This document shows, piece after piece, positions 7,675 through 16,364 of a stretch of 64,000 nt of DNA. Source of the stretch: an uncultured Halomonas sp. Lineage in GTDB: Bacteria; Pseudomonadota; Gammaproteobacteria; Pseudomonadales; Halomonadaceae. The stretch covers positions 62,001-126,000 of the forward strand of contig NZ_CANMTQ010000008.1 of NCBI RefSeq assembly GCF_947500835.1, written 5' to 3'. Position 1 is the stretch's first letter, and each line of letters opens with the position of its first letter. The notes under the pieces were generated by a model. That model searched no databases. It worked only from the letters and a program-made list of their open reading frames with translations, and was not told the origin of the DNA. The position numbers were made by a program, and so were the translations under genes.

Positions 7675-9018
7675 ATGACCGACTCCACAATCATCTACAT
7701 CCTTTTCGGCGCCTTTCTGCTGCTGCTGCTGTTGGGGGCTCCCATCACGGTGTCCCTGGGCGTGGCTGCGCTTATCACCTATCTGTCCATCGGCGAAAAC
7801 CCCATGGCTTTCGTGCAGATGGCGTTCACCTCCGTGGGCTCCTTCCCCTTGATGGCATTACCTGCCTTCATTCTTGCAGGGGCGTTGATGGAGGCGGCGG
7901 GGATCTCGAAACGTCTTGTCGATATCGCCGAGGCCTTTGCCGGACCGGTCACCGGCGGTTTGGCCGCTGCTACCGTGTTTGCCTGCATGTTCTTCGGCGC
8001 GATTTCCGGCTCAGGGCCGGCAACGACCGCCGCAGTCGGCATGCTGATGATTCCTGCCATGGCCAATCGAGGCTACGATCGCGCTTACGGCTCCGCGGTT
8101 ACCGCTTCCTCCGGGGGGCTTGGCGTCGTCATCCCGCCCTCTATTCCCATGGTCATCTTTGGTATTTCGGGTATGGGGCTGCAACCGCCGCCCGAGGCAG
8201 TGGCGCTGCATGGCTCGTTCCAGACCCTATCGATCCCTAAGCTGTTCATCGCGGGTATCTTCCCCGGCGTGGTCATCGCCACCTGCCTGCTGACCATCAA
8301 CTATTTCATTTCGCGCAAGAAGGGCTACCGCGGTCTGACGGATAGCTGGTCGTTTCCGCATATCCGAACGACGCTGCGCAAGGGCATATGGTCGATGCTG
8401 GCGCCGATCATTATCCTGGGGGGCATCTACACAGGGCTTTTTACACCAACGGAGTCCGCTATCGTAGCGATCGCCTATACTTTGGTGGTGGGTATATTCC
8501 TGCATAAGGAGCTCAAGTGGAAACCCGCCATGCGCACCTTGGAAACGACGACCTGGATCACCGGTCGGGTACTGCTGATCTTGTTCACCGCGACCGTCTT
8601 CGGTCGACTGCTGGTGGAACAGCGGGTGCCGGCGCACATCGCCGAGGCCATGCTGGCCTTCACCGACAACCTTTATCTGATCTGGGCGCTGATCATCGTC
8701 TTCCTGTTATTCGTCGGCATGTTCATGGAGACGCTGGCAGCCATCATGATCCTGACGCCGGTGCTGTTGCCCATCATGTATATGCTGGGAGTGGACCCGG
8801 TGCAGGTCGGCATCGTCGTGGTTTGCGCCCTGGCCATCGGCTTCCAGACGCCGCCCTTGGGGGAGAACCTGTTCGTGGCTTCGGGGATAGGGGGCGCCTC
8901 GATCGAGGAGATCTCGCTCAAGGCCTTGCCCTTTGCCGCCGGCTCGATATTTGCCGTGTTCATCATCGCCTATTTCCCCGAGATATCGTTATGGCTGCCT
9001 CGGGTGATGGGATATTAA
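7675..9018 (+). CDS. tauM: TRAP transporter large permease (DctM family)
   Basis: The 447-residue protein has some 11-12 hydrophobic helices, DctM hallmarks such as FFGAISGSGPATTAAVG, GGLGVVIPPSIPMVIFG and TPTESAIVAIAYT, and a C-terminal GFQTPPLGENLFVASGIGG. It is the sodium-coupled transport subunit. It follows tauL by 3 bp with an AGGAGCGC ribosome site, so the two are translated together. The long insert around QPPPEAVALHGSFQTL is a periplasmic or cytoplasmic loop present in several marine homologues. Confidence 0.85.
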   Translation: MTDSTIIYILFGAFLLLLLLGAPITVSLGVAALITYLSIGENPMAFVQMAFTSVGSFPLMALPAFILAGALMEAAGISKRLVDIAEAFAGPVTGGLAAATVFACMFFGAISGSGPATTAAVGMLMIPAMANRGYDRAYGSAVTASSGGLGVVIPPSIPMVIFGISGMGLQPPPEAVALHGSFQTLSIPKLFIAGIFPGVVIATCLLTINYFISRKKGYRGLTDSWSFPHIRTTLRKGIWSMLAPIIILGGIYTGLFTPTESAIVAIAYTLVVGIFLHKELKWKPAMRTLETTTWITGRVLLILFTATVFGRLLVEQRVPAHIAEAMLAFTDNLYLIWALIIVFLLFVGMFMETLAAIMILTPVLLPIMYMLGVDPVQVGIVVVCALAIGFQTPPLGENLFVASGIGGASIEEISLKALPFAAGSIFAVFIIAYFPEISLWLPRVMGY

Positions 9019-9092
9019 TCAAGTGATGGCGTGTGCGAGAGTGTTGCGCCATAAGCAGGCCCTCGTACAGCCGATTATGTGAGGAGGGGGAT

Positions 9093-9581
9093 ATGGAACA
9101 TCGTATCGCAAGCATCCTTTGCTGCGTGGGGTTGCGCGGTGACTCTCATGGCGTGCTGGAGCAGGCGTCGAGACTGGCGTTGAGCACCGGTGCCGAGCTG
9201 CATGTATTACACGTGGTCAAGCCCTTGGCCGAGGACGTGATGAATACGCTCAAGGCCAATATTCGCAACCGGGAATCGCTTGAGGGGTTCGTGCATCAGC
9301 GTATTGATCTGGCCCGGGAGCAACTGCAGGACAAGATCGATGATTTTTTCCTGCAACGTCCCGAAGAAAAGCAGGCGTTGGCTTCCCGAATGGTAGCCCT
9401 CGAGGTGCTCGAGGGCTATCCGGCGGCAGTGATCAACGAGGTTGCGGCAAAGCATTCTCATGATTTCATCGTGATTGCGGCCAACAAACACGGTCTGACG
9501 GCTTCCTATGCGGGGAAGGTGGCCAAGGGCGTACTGAAGCGTTCGCACATCCCTGTCATCGTGGTACCGGGGCCTGCGTGA
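9093..9581 (+). CDS. Universal stress protein (UspA family) of the TRAP operon
   Basis: The 162-residue protein has one Usp domain: an N-terminal ASILCCVGLRGDSH strand-loop, the LHVLHVVKPLAED segment and a C-terminal FIVIAANKHGLT...GKVAKGVLKRSHIPVIVVP tail, which forms the ATP-binding region (GxxG-type pattern somewhat altered). The start at 9093 is set by a strong GAGGAGGGGG site; the frame extends upstream to 9033. Usp genes commonly follow TRAP permeases (TeaD beside ectoine TeaABC, and Usp beside TauKLM), where TeaD tunes transport with ATP. A similar role is likely here. Confidence 0.8.
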   Translation: MEHRIASILCCVGLRGDSHGVLEQASRLALSTGAELHVLHVVKPLAEDVMNTLKANIRNRESLEGFVHQRIDLAREQLQDKIDDFFLQRPEEKQALASRMVALEVLEGYPAAVINEVAAKHSHDFIVIAANKHGLTASYAGKVAKGVLKRSHIPVIVVPGPA

Positions 9582-9692
9582 AAATATCGAGTGTTTCGCC
9601 GCTTCTGCTAACCGCTTTTCTCAACGTGTTCGCGTAGTAATGACCGGTCGGTTTGGATACTGACCGGTGGTTTTATTTCAAAAGGTGATGTC

Positions 9693-10766
9693 ATGGCCCA
9701 GCAAGATCCCAATACCCCGCCCGAAAACGCGCTGATAAAGCGTTTTCACCGCCTCGGAGGGCACCGGGCAGAACGGTTTTCCGAGCTCATGCCCGGCGTG
9801 CTGGTGTGTGTCACCATCGCCTTGGCCACCACCTTTATTGCCGATCGCTATGGTGGGCCGGTGATGCTGTATGCGTTGCTGTTCGGTATGTCGTTGCACT
9901 TTCTTTCCGAGGAAGGGCGTTGTCTGGCCGGCGTGGAATTCGCCTCGCGTACCATTCTGCGCATCGGGGTTGCCCTGCTTGGGGTGCGTATCACTGTCGA
10001 ACAGATCAGTGAGCTTGGGTTTGGCCCTATCCTGACGGTGATCGTCGGTGTTACCTCTACAATTCTGGTGGGTTACGCGGTGGCACGCATGCTCGGCTTG
10101 CCCAAGGATCTGGGGCTTCTTACCGGTGGTTCCGTGGCGATCTGTGGCGCCTCCGCGGCCTTGGCGCTGTCTGCCGCCATGCCGCGCCATGAAAATCACG
10201 AACGCAATACGATTCTCACGGTCGTGGCGGTGACTGCACTTTCAACGATTGCCATGGTGACCTATCCGCTGCTCGTCAGCGTGCTGAGCTTGAGCGACGA
10301 TCAGGCCGGCATCTTTCTGGGGGGCACCATCCATGATGTGGCGCAGGTAGTCGGAGCGGGCTATATCATTTCTCAACACACCGGTGATGTGTCTACCTTC
10401 GTCAAACTACTGCGAGTGGCCATGCTGGTACCGGCAGTGATGTGCTTCATTTTCATCTATCGTCAGCAACGTCAGGCGGAAAAAGGAACCGGTGGCAAGG
10501 TACCCATGCTGCCGACGTTCCTGGTTGGCTTCATCGTCATCGTGATCATCAACAGCTTCGGTCTCATTCCACCGGTCGCCGTCGAGGGGCTTACGGATCT
10601 GTCCCGCTGGTGCCTGGTCACGGCAATTGCCGGTCTCGGCGTCAAGACTTCCTTCCAGAAGCTCGCCGTTGTCGGTTGGAAGCCCATCATCCTTATGCTG
10701 ATCGAGACGGCCTTCTTGCTGCTGCTGGTACTGGGTTTTATCCTGGTCGGCGGGGTAGGGAGCTGA
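9693..10766 (+). CDS. YeiH/UPF0324 family membrane protein, candidate sulfite/sulfate exporter
   Basis: The 357-residue protein has about ten hydrophobic segments and the family motifs TILRIGVALLGVRIT, GGSVAICGASAALALSAA and FLGGTIHDVAQVVGAGY. Members are annotated as putative sulfate exporters; similar proteins accompany sulfonate degradation genes (SuyZ/TauZ-type candidates). Its place behind a probable taurine uptake system suits disposal of the sulfite or sulfate released from taurine. It is separated by about 110 bp from the usp gene and closed by a strong terminator. Substrate is inferred from context; no transport assay is implied by the sequence. Confidence 0.7.
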   Translation: MAQQDPNTPPENALIKRFHRLGGHRAERFSELMPGVLVCVTIALATTFIADRYGGPVMLYALLFGMSLHFLSEEGRCLAGVEFASRTILRIGVALLGVRITVEQISELGFGPILTVIVGVTSTILVGYAVARMLGLPKDLGLLTGGSVAICGASAALALSAAMPRHENHERNTILTVVAVTALSTIAMVTYPLLVSVLSLSDDQAGIFLGGTIHDVAQVVGAGYIISQHTGDVSTFVKLLRVAMLVPAVMCFIFIYRQQRQAEKGTGGKVPMLPTFLVGFIVIVIINSFGLIPPVAVEGLTDLSRWCLVTAIAGLGVKTSFQKLAVVGWKPIILMLIETAFLLLLVLGFILVGGVGS

Positions 10767-10839
10767 GGAATCCAGAATCAATGTAGTAAAAGTCTGATAG
10801 ACGGAATTTGAAAACTCGATAAACCGCTGTAAAAGCAAG

Positions 10840-10875
10840 AAGACCGCTGCCGGATATTTCGGCAGCGGTCTTTTC
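10840..10875 (+). terminator. Rho-independent terminator after the YeiH-family gene
   Basis: The arms AAGACCGCTGCCG (10840-10852) and CGGCAGCGGTCTT (10860-10872) pair perfectly around a 7-base loop and run into TTTT. It ends the tau locus transcript; the AT-rich 3' flank and A-rich 5' flank allow use on both strands. Confidence 0.92.
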
Positions 10876-10939
10876 TTTGAGGATGCAGGGTGGGGTTTTC
10901 CTTATCGCCTGGCTTGCCAGAAACGTTTACCAATCACGT

Positions 10940-11737
10940 CTACCAAGGGCCATGCAATAACAGGGCAATTACTGCGAAATGTGCGGGATACCAGGCCAGC
11001 CACACCTTGCGCGGCATTCTGGCGCCAGGACTGATATGCGGCACGCGGCCTGCCGCGCCTGCCGCCAATAGCAATATCAACAGTGTCGTCGCGACAGTAA
11101 AGGACTTGGCCATATCGGAGCTGTTCATCAGCCCCGCCACTAGCAGTACCGGCACACTTGCCGCCACCATCAACAGATGCTCTTGAAAAGAGTCCGTTCG
11201 CTGGGTCAACGCCTGCAGCGCGAACATGTAAAAGGGAATCAGAAGCAGGCCGTAATGGCCATATTCCAGCCATGGTCCCAGTAGCCACCAGGCAAGCAGT
11301 GATGCTCCCAGCAACAAAGGGCGCTGTAACGGCGCTTCCCTATCGACACCAGTGCGCTGGGCAAGATCCCGTAGCCATGTTCCCCAAAAAAGTCCGAGTG
11401 CCAGAGTAAAGCAGATATTCAACTGAAAACCGTCTCGAGGCATGGTCATGTAAGGCAACTGCGCGATCAGGCCGATGATGAGAATGCGTTTGGCATAACC
11501 AAACGGACTACGAGTATTGAACAGGCCATGCCAGGCCACCATGCCGGCGAACAGAGGAAAAGCGATGCGTCCAATGGAGGAGCTGGCCCAGCCCATGTCC
11601 CAGCTACCCGGGAATAGATAGCGCGTGACATGGTCCACGGTCATGGTGATCAAGGCGATCCATTGACCCCAGGCCGTCCAGGCCGAAGAGGGTCGTAGTG
11701 TCGCCTGAGATGTCGAGGCGGATGATGACGCACACAT
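10940..11737 (-). CDS. TraX-family membrane acyltransferase-like protein
   Basis: The 265-residue protein has about eight hydrophobic segments. The family signature is near the N-terminus: a T-x-D-H pair in ITMTVDHVTRYLFP followed by IGRIAFPLFAGMVAWH. The C-terminus holds the conserved YPAHFAVIAL. TraX acetylates F-pilin in conjugative plasmids, but chromosomal homologues like this one are widespread, with unknown substrates. No conjugation genes lie nearby. It stands alone, convergent with the tau locus. Confidence 0.75.
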   Translation of the reverse strand: MCASSSASTSQATLRPSSAWTAWGQWIALITMTVDHVTRYLFPGSWDMGWASSSIGRIAFPLFAGMVAWHGLFNTRSPFGYAKRILIIGLIAQLPYMTMPRDGFQLNICFTLALGLFWGTWLRDLAQRTGVDREAPLQRPLLLGASLLAWWLLGPWLEYGHYGLLLIPFYMFALQALTQRTDSFQEHLLMVAASVPVLLVAGLMNSSDMAKSFTVATTLLILLLAAGAAGRVPHISPGARMPRKVWLAWYPAHFAVIALLLHGPW

Positions 11738-12057
11738 CTTGGTCTCCGGGGTATTGCTAGCGGATGAAAAGTCCGATGAAAAATGATCAACGCGCTACGA
11801 TAGCGACCATCACCTTAAATCACCAGTGCAGGATCGATGAAGACCTCGCGTATTAATAGCTTGACCTTCTCTATATTGTTGGCGAGGTTTTTTATAAACC
11901 CTACTACGCTTCGAAAGTCGTCCCGTCCTTGGTTCGTTGATCGATCGCGTACTGGAGCTGCGAGAGCGTTTTAGGATCGAGCATACTCTGGCAGCGCTTG
12001 GCATCGACGTATCGGAAAGCGACAATTGCACCTTTATCGATTTCAAAGAGGACTTCT
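11738..12057. other. Intergenic region without recognised gene
   Basis: These 320 bp between divergent genes (TraX-like leftward, amidotransferase rightward) hold no convincing coding frame. The stretch TTGTTGGCGAGGTTTTTTATAAACC near 11877-11901 is AT-rich and may be promoter DNA. I see no clear operator or RNA. Confidence 0.5.
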
Positions 12058-12789
12058 ATGCGTATTGGTCTGCTGCAGTGCGATGATGTAATGGAGGAGT
12101 TGCAGCCTCAGCACGGTAACTATCCCGAGATGTTCGAGCGTCTGTTTACAGCGGTGGACCCGACGCTTGAGTTTCGCGTGTGGCGCTGCCAGGACGGCGA
12201 GCTGCCAACGGATGTCGATGCGGTGGATGCCTGGCTGACTACCGGTTCCAAGCATGGGGTCAATGACGGCGATGAATGGATCGAGGCCCTGTGCGGCTTC
12301 GTGCGAGAGCTTTGGGAAGCTGGCAAGCCGCTGGTAGGCATCTGTTTCGGTCATCAGTTGATCGCCAAGGCCCTTGGTGGAGAAGTGGTCAAGAGCGAAC
12401 GTGGTTGGGGCGTTGGCATGTCTTTCAACCGTCTTACTCAGCGCGCCGAGTGGATGGAGCCCTGGCAGGAAGGACTTGATCTGGTGGTCAGTCATCAGGA
12501 TCAGGTGGCTCGGTTGCCGGAAGGCGCGGTGGTGCTGGCAGAGAGCAATTTTTGCCCGTTTTATGTCATCCAGGTAGGGGAGACGTTTCTGGGTGTACAA
12601 GGGCACCCGGAATTTACCAAGACCTACTCGGCAGATGTAATGGCCATGCGCCAGGGCGTCATCCCGGGCAATCGTTTGCGCGAGGGCATGGCCTCGCTCA
12701 ATGCGCCGGTGGACGATCACTTGATGGTACGCTGGATACTCAATTTCATGCGCAGGGCATTGCGGCAGGAGCATTCCGCTTCGCGTTGA
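12058..12789 (+). CDS. Class I glutamine amidotransferase-like protein
   Basis: The 243-residue protein has the full class I triad: nucleophile Cys96 in PLVGICFGHQLIAKALGG, and His183 and Glu185 in VQGHPEFT. The start at 12058 (MRIGLLQC) follows an AAGAGGAC site; an upstream frame to 11998 lacks family similarity. Stand-alone GuaA-like amidotransferases of this size hydrolyse gamma-glutamyl compounds or act as defence against toxic glutamyl amides. No partner synthase is adjacent, and the gene appears monocistronic. Confidence 0.8.
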   Translation: MRIGLLQCDDVMEELQPQHGNYPEMFERLFTAVDPTLEFRVWRCQDGELPTDVDAVDAWLTTGSKHGVNDGDEWIEALCGFVRELWEAGKPLVGICFGHQLIAKALGGEVVKSERGWGVGMSFNRLTQRAEWMEPWQEGLDLVVSHQDQVARLPEGAVVLAESNFCPFYVIQVGETFLGVQGHPEFTKTYSADVMAMRQGVIPGNRLREGMASLNAPVDDHLMVRWILNFMRRALRQEHSASR

Positions 12790-12925
12790 TAAAGGCGCGG
12801 TCTCCTGATCCAAACTTTATCGATCTTGTATCCCTCATCGGCAAATATTCGTAGATACGCGTTAATCATAAGGATGCACGAGAATTACTGTCGAATAGCT
12901 GCCGGGCTGTCGCCGTAAAAGTAAA

Positions 12926-12957
12926 CCACCGCGAACCAAGGACTCGCGGTGGCTTTT
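12926..12957. terminator. Bidirectional terminator between amidotransferase and arginine-transport genes
   Basis: CCACCGCGA at 12926-12934 pairs with TCGCGGTGG at 12944-12952, followed by CTTTTTA on the plus strand and preceded by AAAAGTAAA for the minus strand. It serves the convergent genes on both sides. Confidence 0.9.
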
Positions 12958-12981
12958 TATTATCGAAAGGTCATTGAAGCA

Positions 12982-13755
12982 TTACTGAGCTTCTTCTTCG
13001 AAATACTTCTGGCGGATTTCTTCGTAGGTGCCGTTGTCTTTCAAGCTAGATAGGGCATCGTTGAACTTCTTGGCAAGATCCTCGTCGCGCTTGCGAAAGG
13101 CGATGCCAAAGCCGTCACCAAAATACTCCTTGGGCTCGGTGATCATTTCTCCGACGACTTTATAGTCGTTGTCTTCGCTGTCCAGCAACGTGGATTTACC
13201 TACCGGGAAGTCGAGAAAAACGATATCGAGGCGGCCAGCTTCCATGTCCAGCACCATGTCGTCGGCGGTGGCGTAGCGATTGACATCGGCTACGTCGCCA
13301 TACATGTCGCTGGCGTAGTTGTCCTGCAGGGTGCCGCGCTGTACGCCGATGTTCTTGTCCGTCAAAGCCTCCTCGCTCGGATCACTGATGTCACTGTCAC
13401 CGGGAACGAACCAGGCAGAAGGCGGAGTGAAATAGGGGTCGGAGAACAGCACCTGTTTGCGCCGATCGTCGTTGATGGTCATGGAAGACATGATGGCATC
13501 GTACTTGCGTGACATCAGGCCGGGGATGATGCCGTCCCAGCCTTGTACGACCCATTCGCACTCGACGCCGATCTCATCGCACAAGGCATTTCCCAGATCG
13601 ATATCGAAACCGGTCAGTTCGCCGTCCGGGGTGCGATATTCCATCGGCTCGTAGGGCACATCGACGCCGAAGCGCACGGTATCGTAATCCCGGGCCTGGG
13701 CAGTACCGGCCAGTATGGCAGCGCCCAGCAAAGTAACGGTCAACAGTTTTTTCAT
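12982..13755 (-). CDS. aotJ: Basic amino-acid ABC transporter substrate-binding protein (ArgT/HisJ/AotJ type)
   Basis: The 257-residue protein has a signal peptide (MKKLLTVTLLGAAILAGTAQA). Family features are FGVDVPYEPMEYR, TGFDIDLGNALCDEIGVECEWV, IPGLMSRKYDAIMSSMTI, the ligand-binding R in DDRRKQVLFSDPYF, and GVQRGT. The two cysteines of NALCDEIGVEC match the HisJ/ArgT disulfide. It is the last gene of a four-gene transporter set and is 148 bp from the permease, so it may have its own promoter. Ligand is probably arginine, ornithine or lysine, given astE upstream. Confidence 0.85.
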   Translation of the reverse strand: MKKLLTVTLLGAAILAGTAQARDYDTVRFGVDVPYEPMEYRTPDGELTGFDIDLGNALCDEIGVECEWVVQGWDGIIPGLMSRKYDAIMSSMTINDDRRKQVLFSDPYFTPPSAWFVPGDSDISDPSEEALTDKNIGVQRGTLQDNYASDMYGDVADVNRYATADDMVLDMEAGRLDIVFLDFPVGKSTLLDSEDNDYKVVGEMITEPKEYFGDGFGIAFRKRDEDLAKKFNDALSSLKDNGTYEEIRQKYFEEEAQ

Positions 13756-13903
13756 GACGTCAGTATCCCTTTTGTTTGTTCTACAAGCGTATCACTGAAA
13801 CATGAGTACTAAATTACATTAGCCTAGCCTGGCTCTTGGTGATAGAGGGGCAAGCCTTTGATTGAATCTACGTTCCAACGTTCGTTAGACGTTTTAATCG
13901 AGA

Positions 13904-14632
13904 TCAACTCTGGGGGCGGAGATGGACCAGCATGCGTTTTTCCAGATATCGAAATAGATAGAGAATGGCGAAGGTCAAACACAGATAAAGAGCGGCGACG
14001 AAAAGGAAGGCATCGAAAGGGGCATAGAAACGTGCATATACCAGGCGTGCCGCACCGGTCAGATCCATGATCGTCACCACGCTTGCAATGGCACTGGCAT
14101 GCAGCATGAAGATCACTTCATTGCCATAGGCGGGGAGAGCACGACGAAAGGCGCTGGGCAGGATAATGCGGCGCATCATCAGGCTTTTCGACATGCCATA
14201 GGCCCGGGCCGCCTCGATCTCGCCCTTGGAGGTCGCCTTGATCGCGCCGTGGAAGATCTCGGTGGTATAGGCGACGGTGTTTAACGTGAAGGCGATCAGC
14301 GCCGGGTAGAAGGGTTCCTCAAGGATCACCCACAGCCAGGATTCCTGGATGCCGTCGATGAAGACCACGCCGTAGTAAATGATGTAGAGCTGAATCAGCA
14401 GTGGCGTGCCGCGAAACACGTAGGTGAAGAAGAAGATCGGCATCTTGATCCACTTGCGCTTCGAGCCGCGGGCAATGGATAGCGGCACGGCGATCACCAG
14501 GCCAATGACCAGAGACAGGAATACCAGCTGTACCGTGGTGACCAGGCCATCACCGTAATAGCCCAGGGTGCGGGCGGTGAAGATGCTGTTATCCGCCAGC
14601 AGTTGAGTGAACCAGGCGCTTAGTTGTTCCAT
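13904..14632 (-). CDS. aotM: Basic amino-acid ABC transporter permease (HisM/AotM type)
   Basis: The 242-residue membrane protein of the HisMQ family has the cytoplasmic EAA loop EIEAARAYGMSKSLMMRRIILPSAFRRALP and the FFFTYVFRGTPLLIQLYIIYYG segment typical of HisM-side subunits. Its start overlaps the end of aotQ by 13 bp, so translation is coupled. With AotQ it forms the heterodimeric channel energised by AotP. Confidence 0.87.
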   Translation of the reverse strand: MEQLSAWFTQLLADNSIFTARTLGYYGDGLVTTVQLVFLSLVIGLVIAVPLSIARGSKRKWIKMPIFFFTYVFRGTPLLIQLYIIYYGVVFIDGIQESWLWVILEEPFYPALIAFTLNTVAYTTEIFHGAIKATSKGEIEAARAYGMSKSLMMRRIILPSAFRRALPAYGNEVIFMLHASAIASVVTIMDLTGAARLVYARFYAPFDAFLFVAALYLCLTFAILYLFRYLEKRMLVHLRPQS

Positions 14633-15336
14633 TCGTCCGCCTCCCCGAATCCGACGTTATAGCGTTTTTGCAGGCGTGCAAAGATCCATTCCGAGACGCT
14701 GGCGATCAGCAGGTAGATGATCGCTACCGGGATCAGGAAAGTGAAGGGTTCATGAGTGGCCTTGGAGGCCTCGGCAGCCACCCGCACCATGTCCGTCAGT
14801 CCGATGATCGAGACCAGGGCCGTGGTCTTGAGCAGCACCATCCAGTTGTTGGAGAGGCCGGGCAGGGCATGACGCATCATCTGGGGAAAGCGGATACGGC
14901 GAAACATCAGTCTTTCCGACATGCCATAGGCACGACCGGCCTCGATCTGGCCGTTGTCCACCGCCATGAAGGCGCCACGGAACGTTTCGGCCATGTAAGC
15001 GCCGAAGATCAGCCCGATGGTGATGACGCCGGCGGCGAACTCATTGACGTTGATGAAGATGTCGATATCGAAGCGGTCGTAAAGCCAGTCGGTGATCATG
15101 TTGATGCCGATCTGACCGCCGAAGAACAAGAGCAGCATCAGCACCAGGTCCGGCACGCCACGAATGATGGTGGTGTAGAGAGTGCCGATCTTGTGCAGCA
15201 GCCAACTGCGTGACATCTTGGCGCTGGCGGTCAGAAGGCCCAGGATGATGGCCACGACCAATGACAGCAGTGCCAGTTCGATGGTGACCAGGGCCCCTTC
15301 AAGCAGTCGCGGGCCGTAACCCTGCAGGTCAATCAT
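14620..15336 (-). CDS. aotQ: Basic amino-acid ABC transporter permease (HisQ/AotQ type)
   Basis: The 238-residue protein has the HisQ-like N-terminus MIDLQGYGPRLLEGALVTIE, the TTIIRGVPDLVLMLLLFFGG segment and the EAA loop GQIEAGRAYGMSERLMFRRI. It starts 13 bp after the ATPase gene and overlaps aotM, in the order P-Q-M-J. Confidence 0.87.
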   Translation of the reverse strand: MIDLQGYGPRLLEGALVTIELALLSLVVAIILGLLTASAKMSRSWLLHKIGTLYTTIIRGVPDLVLMLLLFFGGQIGINMITDWLYDRFDIDIFINVNEFAAGVITIGLIFGAYMAETFRGAFMAVDNGQIEAGRAYGMSERLMFRRIRFPQMMRHALPGLSNNWMVLLKTTALVSIIGLTDMVRVAAEASKATHEPFTFLIPVAIIYLLIASVSEWIFARLQKRYNVGFGEADEWNN

Positions 15337-15349
15337 GCGTTTCTCCCAC

Positions 15350-16120
15350 TCAATGTTTAGGGGCCAGAAACTGCTTCAAGCGCTCGGAACGAGGATTACC
15401 CAACACCTCTGCCGGCGGCCCGGCTTCCTCTACCATGCCCTGATGTAAATACATCACCTGGCTTGAGACATCCTTGGCAAAGGCCATTTCATGGGTGACC
15501 ACGATCATGGTGCGCCCCTCCTTGGCCAGATCCCGCATGACCTTTAGCACGTCGCCGACCAGTTCCGGGTCCAGGGCCGACGTCGGTTCGTCGAACAGCA
15601 TCACCTCCGGGTCCATGGCCAGGGCCCGGGCAATGGCGCCACGCTGTTGCTGGCCACCGGACATCTGGGCCGGGTAGTAGTCGGCGCGGTCCAAAAGCCC
15701 GACGCGATCAAGCAGGGCGCGACCGTGTTCGACGGCTTCCTTGCGCGGCTTCTTGAGCACATGCACCGGCGCCTCGATGACATTTTCCAGCAGCGTCATG
15801 TGCGCCCAGAGGTTGAAGTTCTGAAACACCATCGACAGCTTGGCGCGCATGTTGACGACCTGCTGCCAATCCGCAGGTTCGCGACCGTGGCGAGTCTCCT
15901 TGAAGCGAATCGCCTCGCCGTGAACGATCAGTTCGCCTTCGTTGGGCTGCTCGAGCAGATTCATGCAGCGTAGGAAGGTACTTTTACCGGAGCCGGAGGC
16001 GCCGATCAGGGTGATGACGTCGCCTTGTCGAGCCTGTAGCGACAGACCCTTGAGGACTTCGTTGTCGCCGAAGCGCTTCTTGAGATCACGCACTTCAAGG
16101 GGTAAGGGGGTGTCGACCAT
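15350..16120 (-). CDS. aotP: Basic amino-acid ABC transporter ATPase (HisP/AotP type)
   Basis: The 256-residue protein has Walker A GASGSGKST, signature MSGGQQQRGAIARAL, Walker B VMLFDEPTSALDPE and switch histidine IVVTHEM. The insert RFKETRHGREPADWQQV after the first strand set is characteristic of HisP-type ATPases. It is first of the transporter genes, 244 bp downstream of astE. The hairpin at 16324-16345 may separate the two transcripts. Confidence 0.88.
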   Translation of the reverse strand: MVDTPLPLEVRDLKKRFGDNEVLKGLSLQARQGDVITLIGASGSGKSTFLRCMNLLEQPNEGELIVHGEAIRFKETRHGREPADWQQVVNMRAKLSMVFQNFNLWAHMTLLENVIEAPVHVLKKPRKEAVEHGRALLDRVGLLDRADYYPAQMSGGQQQRGAIARALAMDPEVMLFDEPTSALDPELVGDVLKVMRDLAKEGRTMIVVTHEMAFAKDVSSQVMYLHQGMVEEAGPPAEVLGNPRSERLKQFLAPKH

Positions 16121-16323
16121 AGGTGCTCCGAGGTGGAAGGGGCATGCCTGATTTGTAATGCACTCGATATTAAAAGGCAGCGATTCTAACAGACGATTGC
16201 CGGCTATTCAGATCGTTATACACAGAGTGCGCTTTGTAGATGAACTCTCGGTTCGGAGCCATGATAAATAGCAGAATATGACTGAATGGATCATGAAATA
16301 ACCTCTGACTTTTTATTCTTGTC

Positions 16324-16345
16324 GGCTTGCCCTTCAGGGCAAGCC
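16324..16345 (-). terminator. Hairpin after astE
   Basis: GGCTTGCCC (16324-16332) pairs with GGGCAAGCC (16337-16345) around a 4-base loop. On the minus strand the 3' side is A-rich rather than T-rich, so it is a weak or Rho-assisted terminator, or a processing signal. Confidence 0.5.
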
Positions 16346-16364
16346 ATTTGAAATCAGCACTGGA

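Noticed and set aside
4370..9581. Ectoine transporter TeaABCD
   Set aside because: Order with a terminal Usp gene is similar, but the binding proteins do not resemble TeaA in the ligand region, and the MocR/TauXY context favours a sulfonate.
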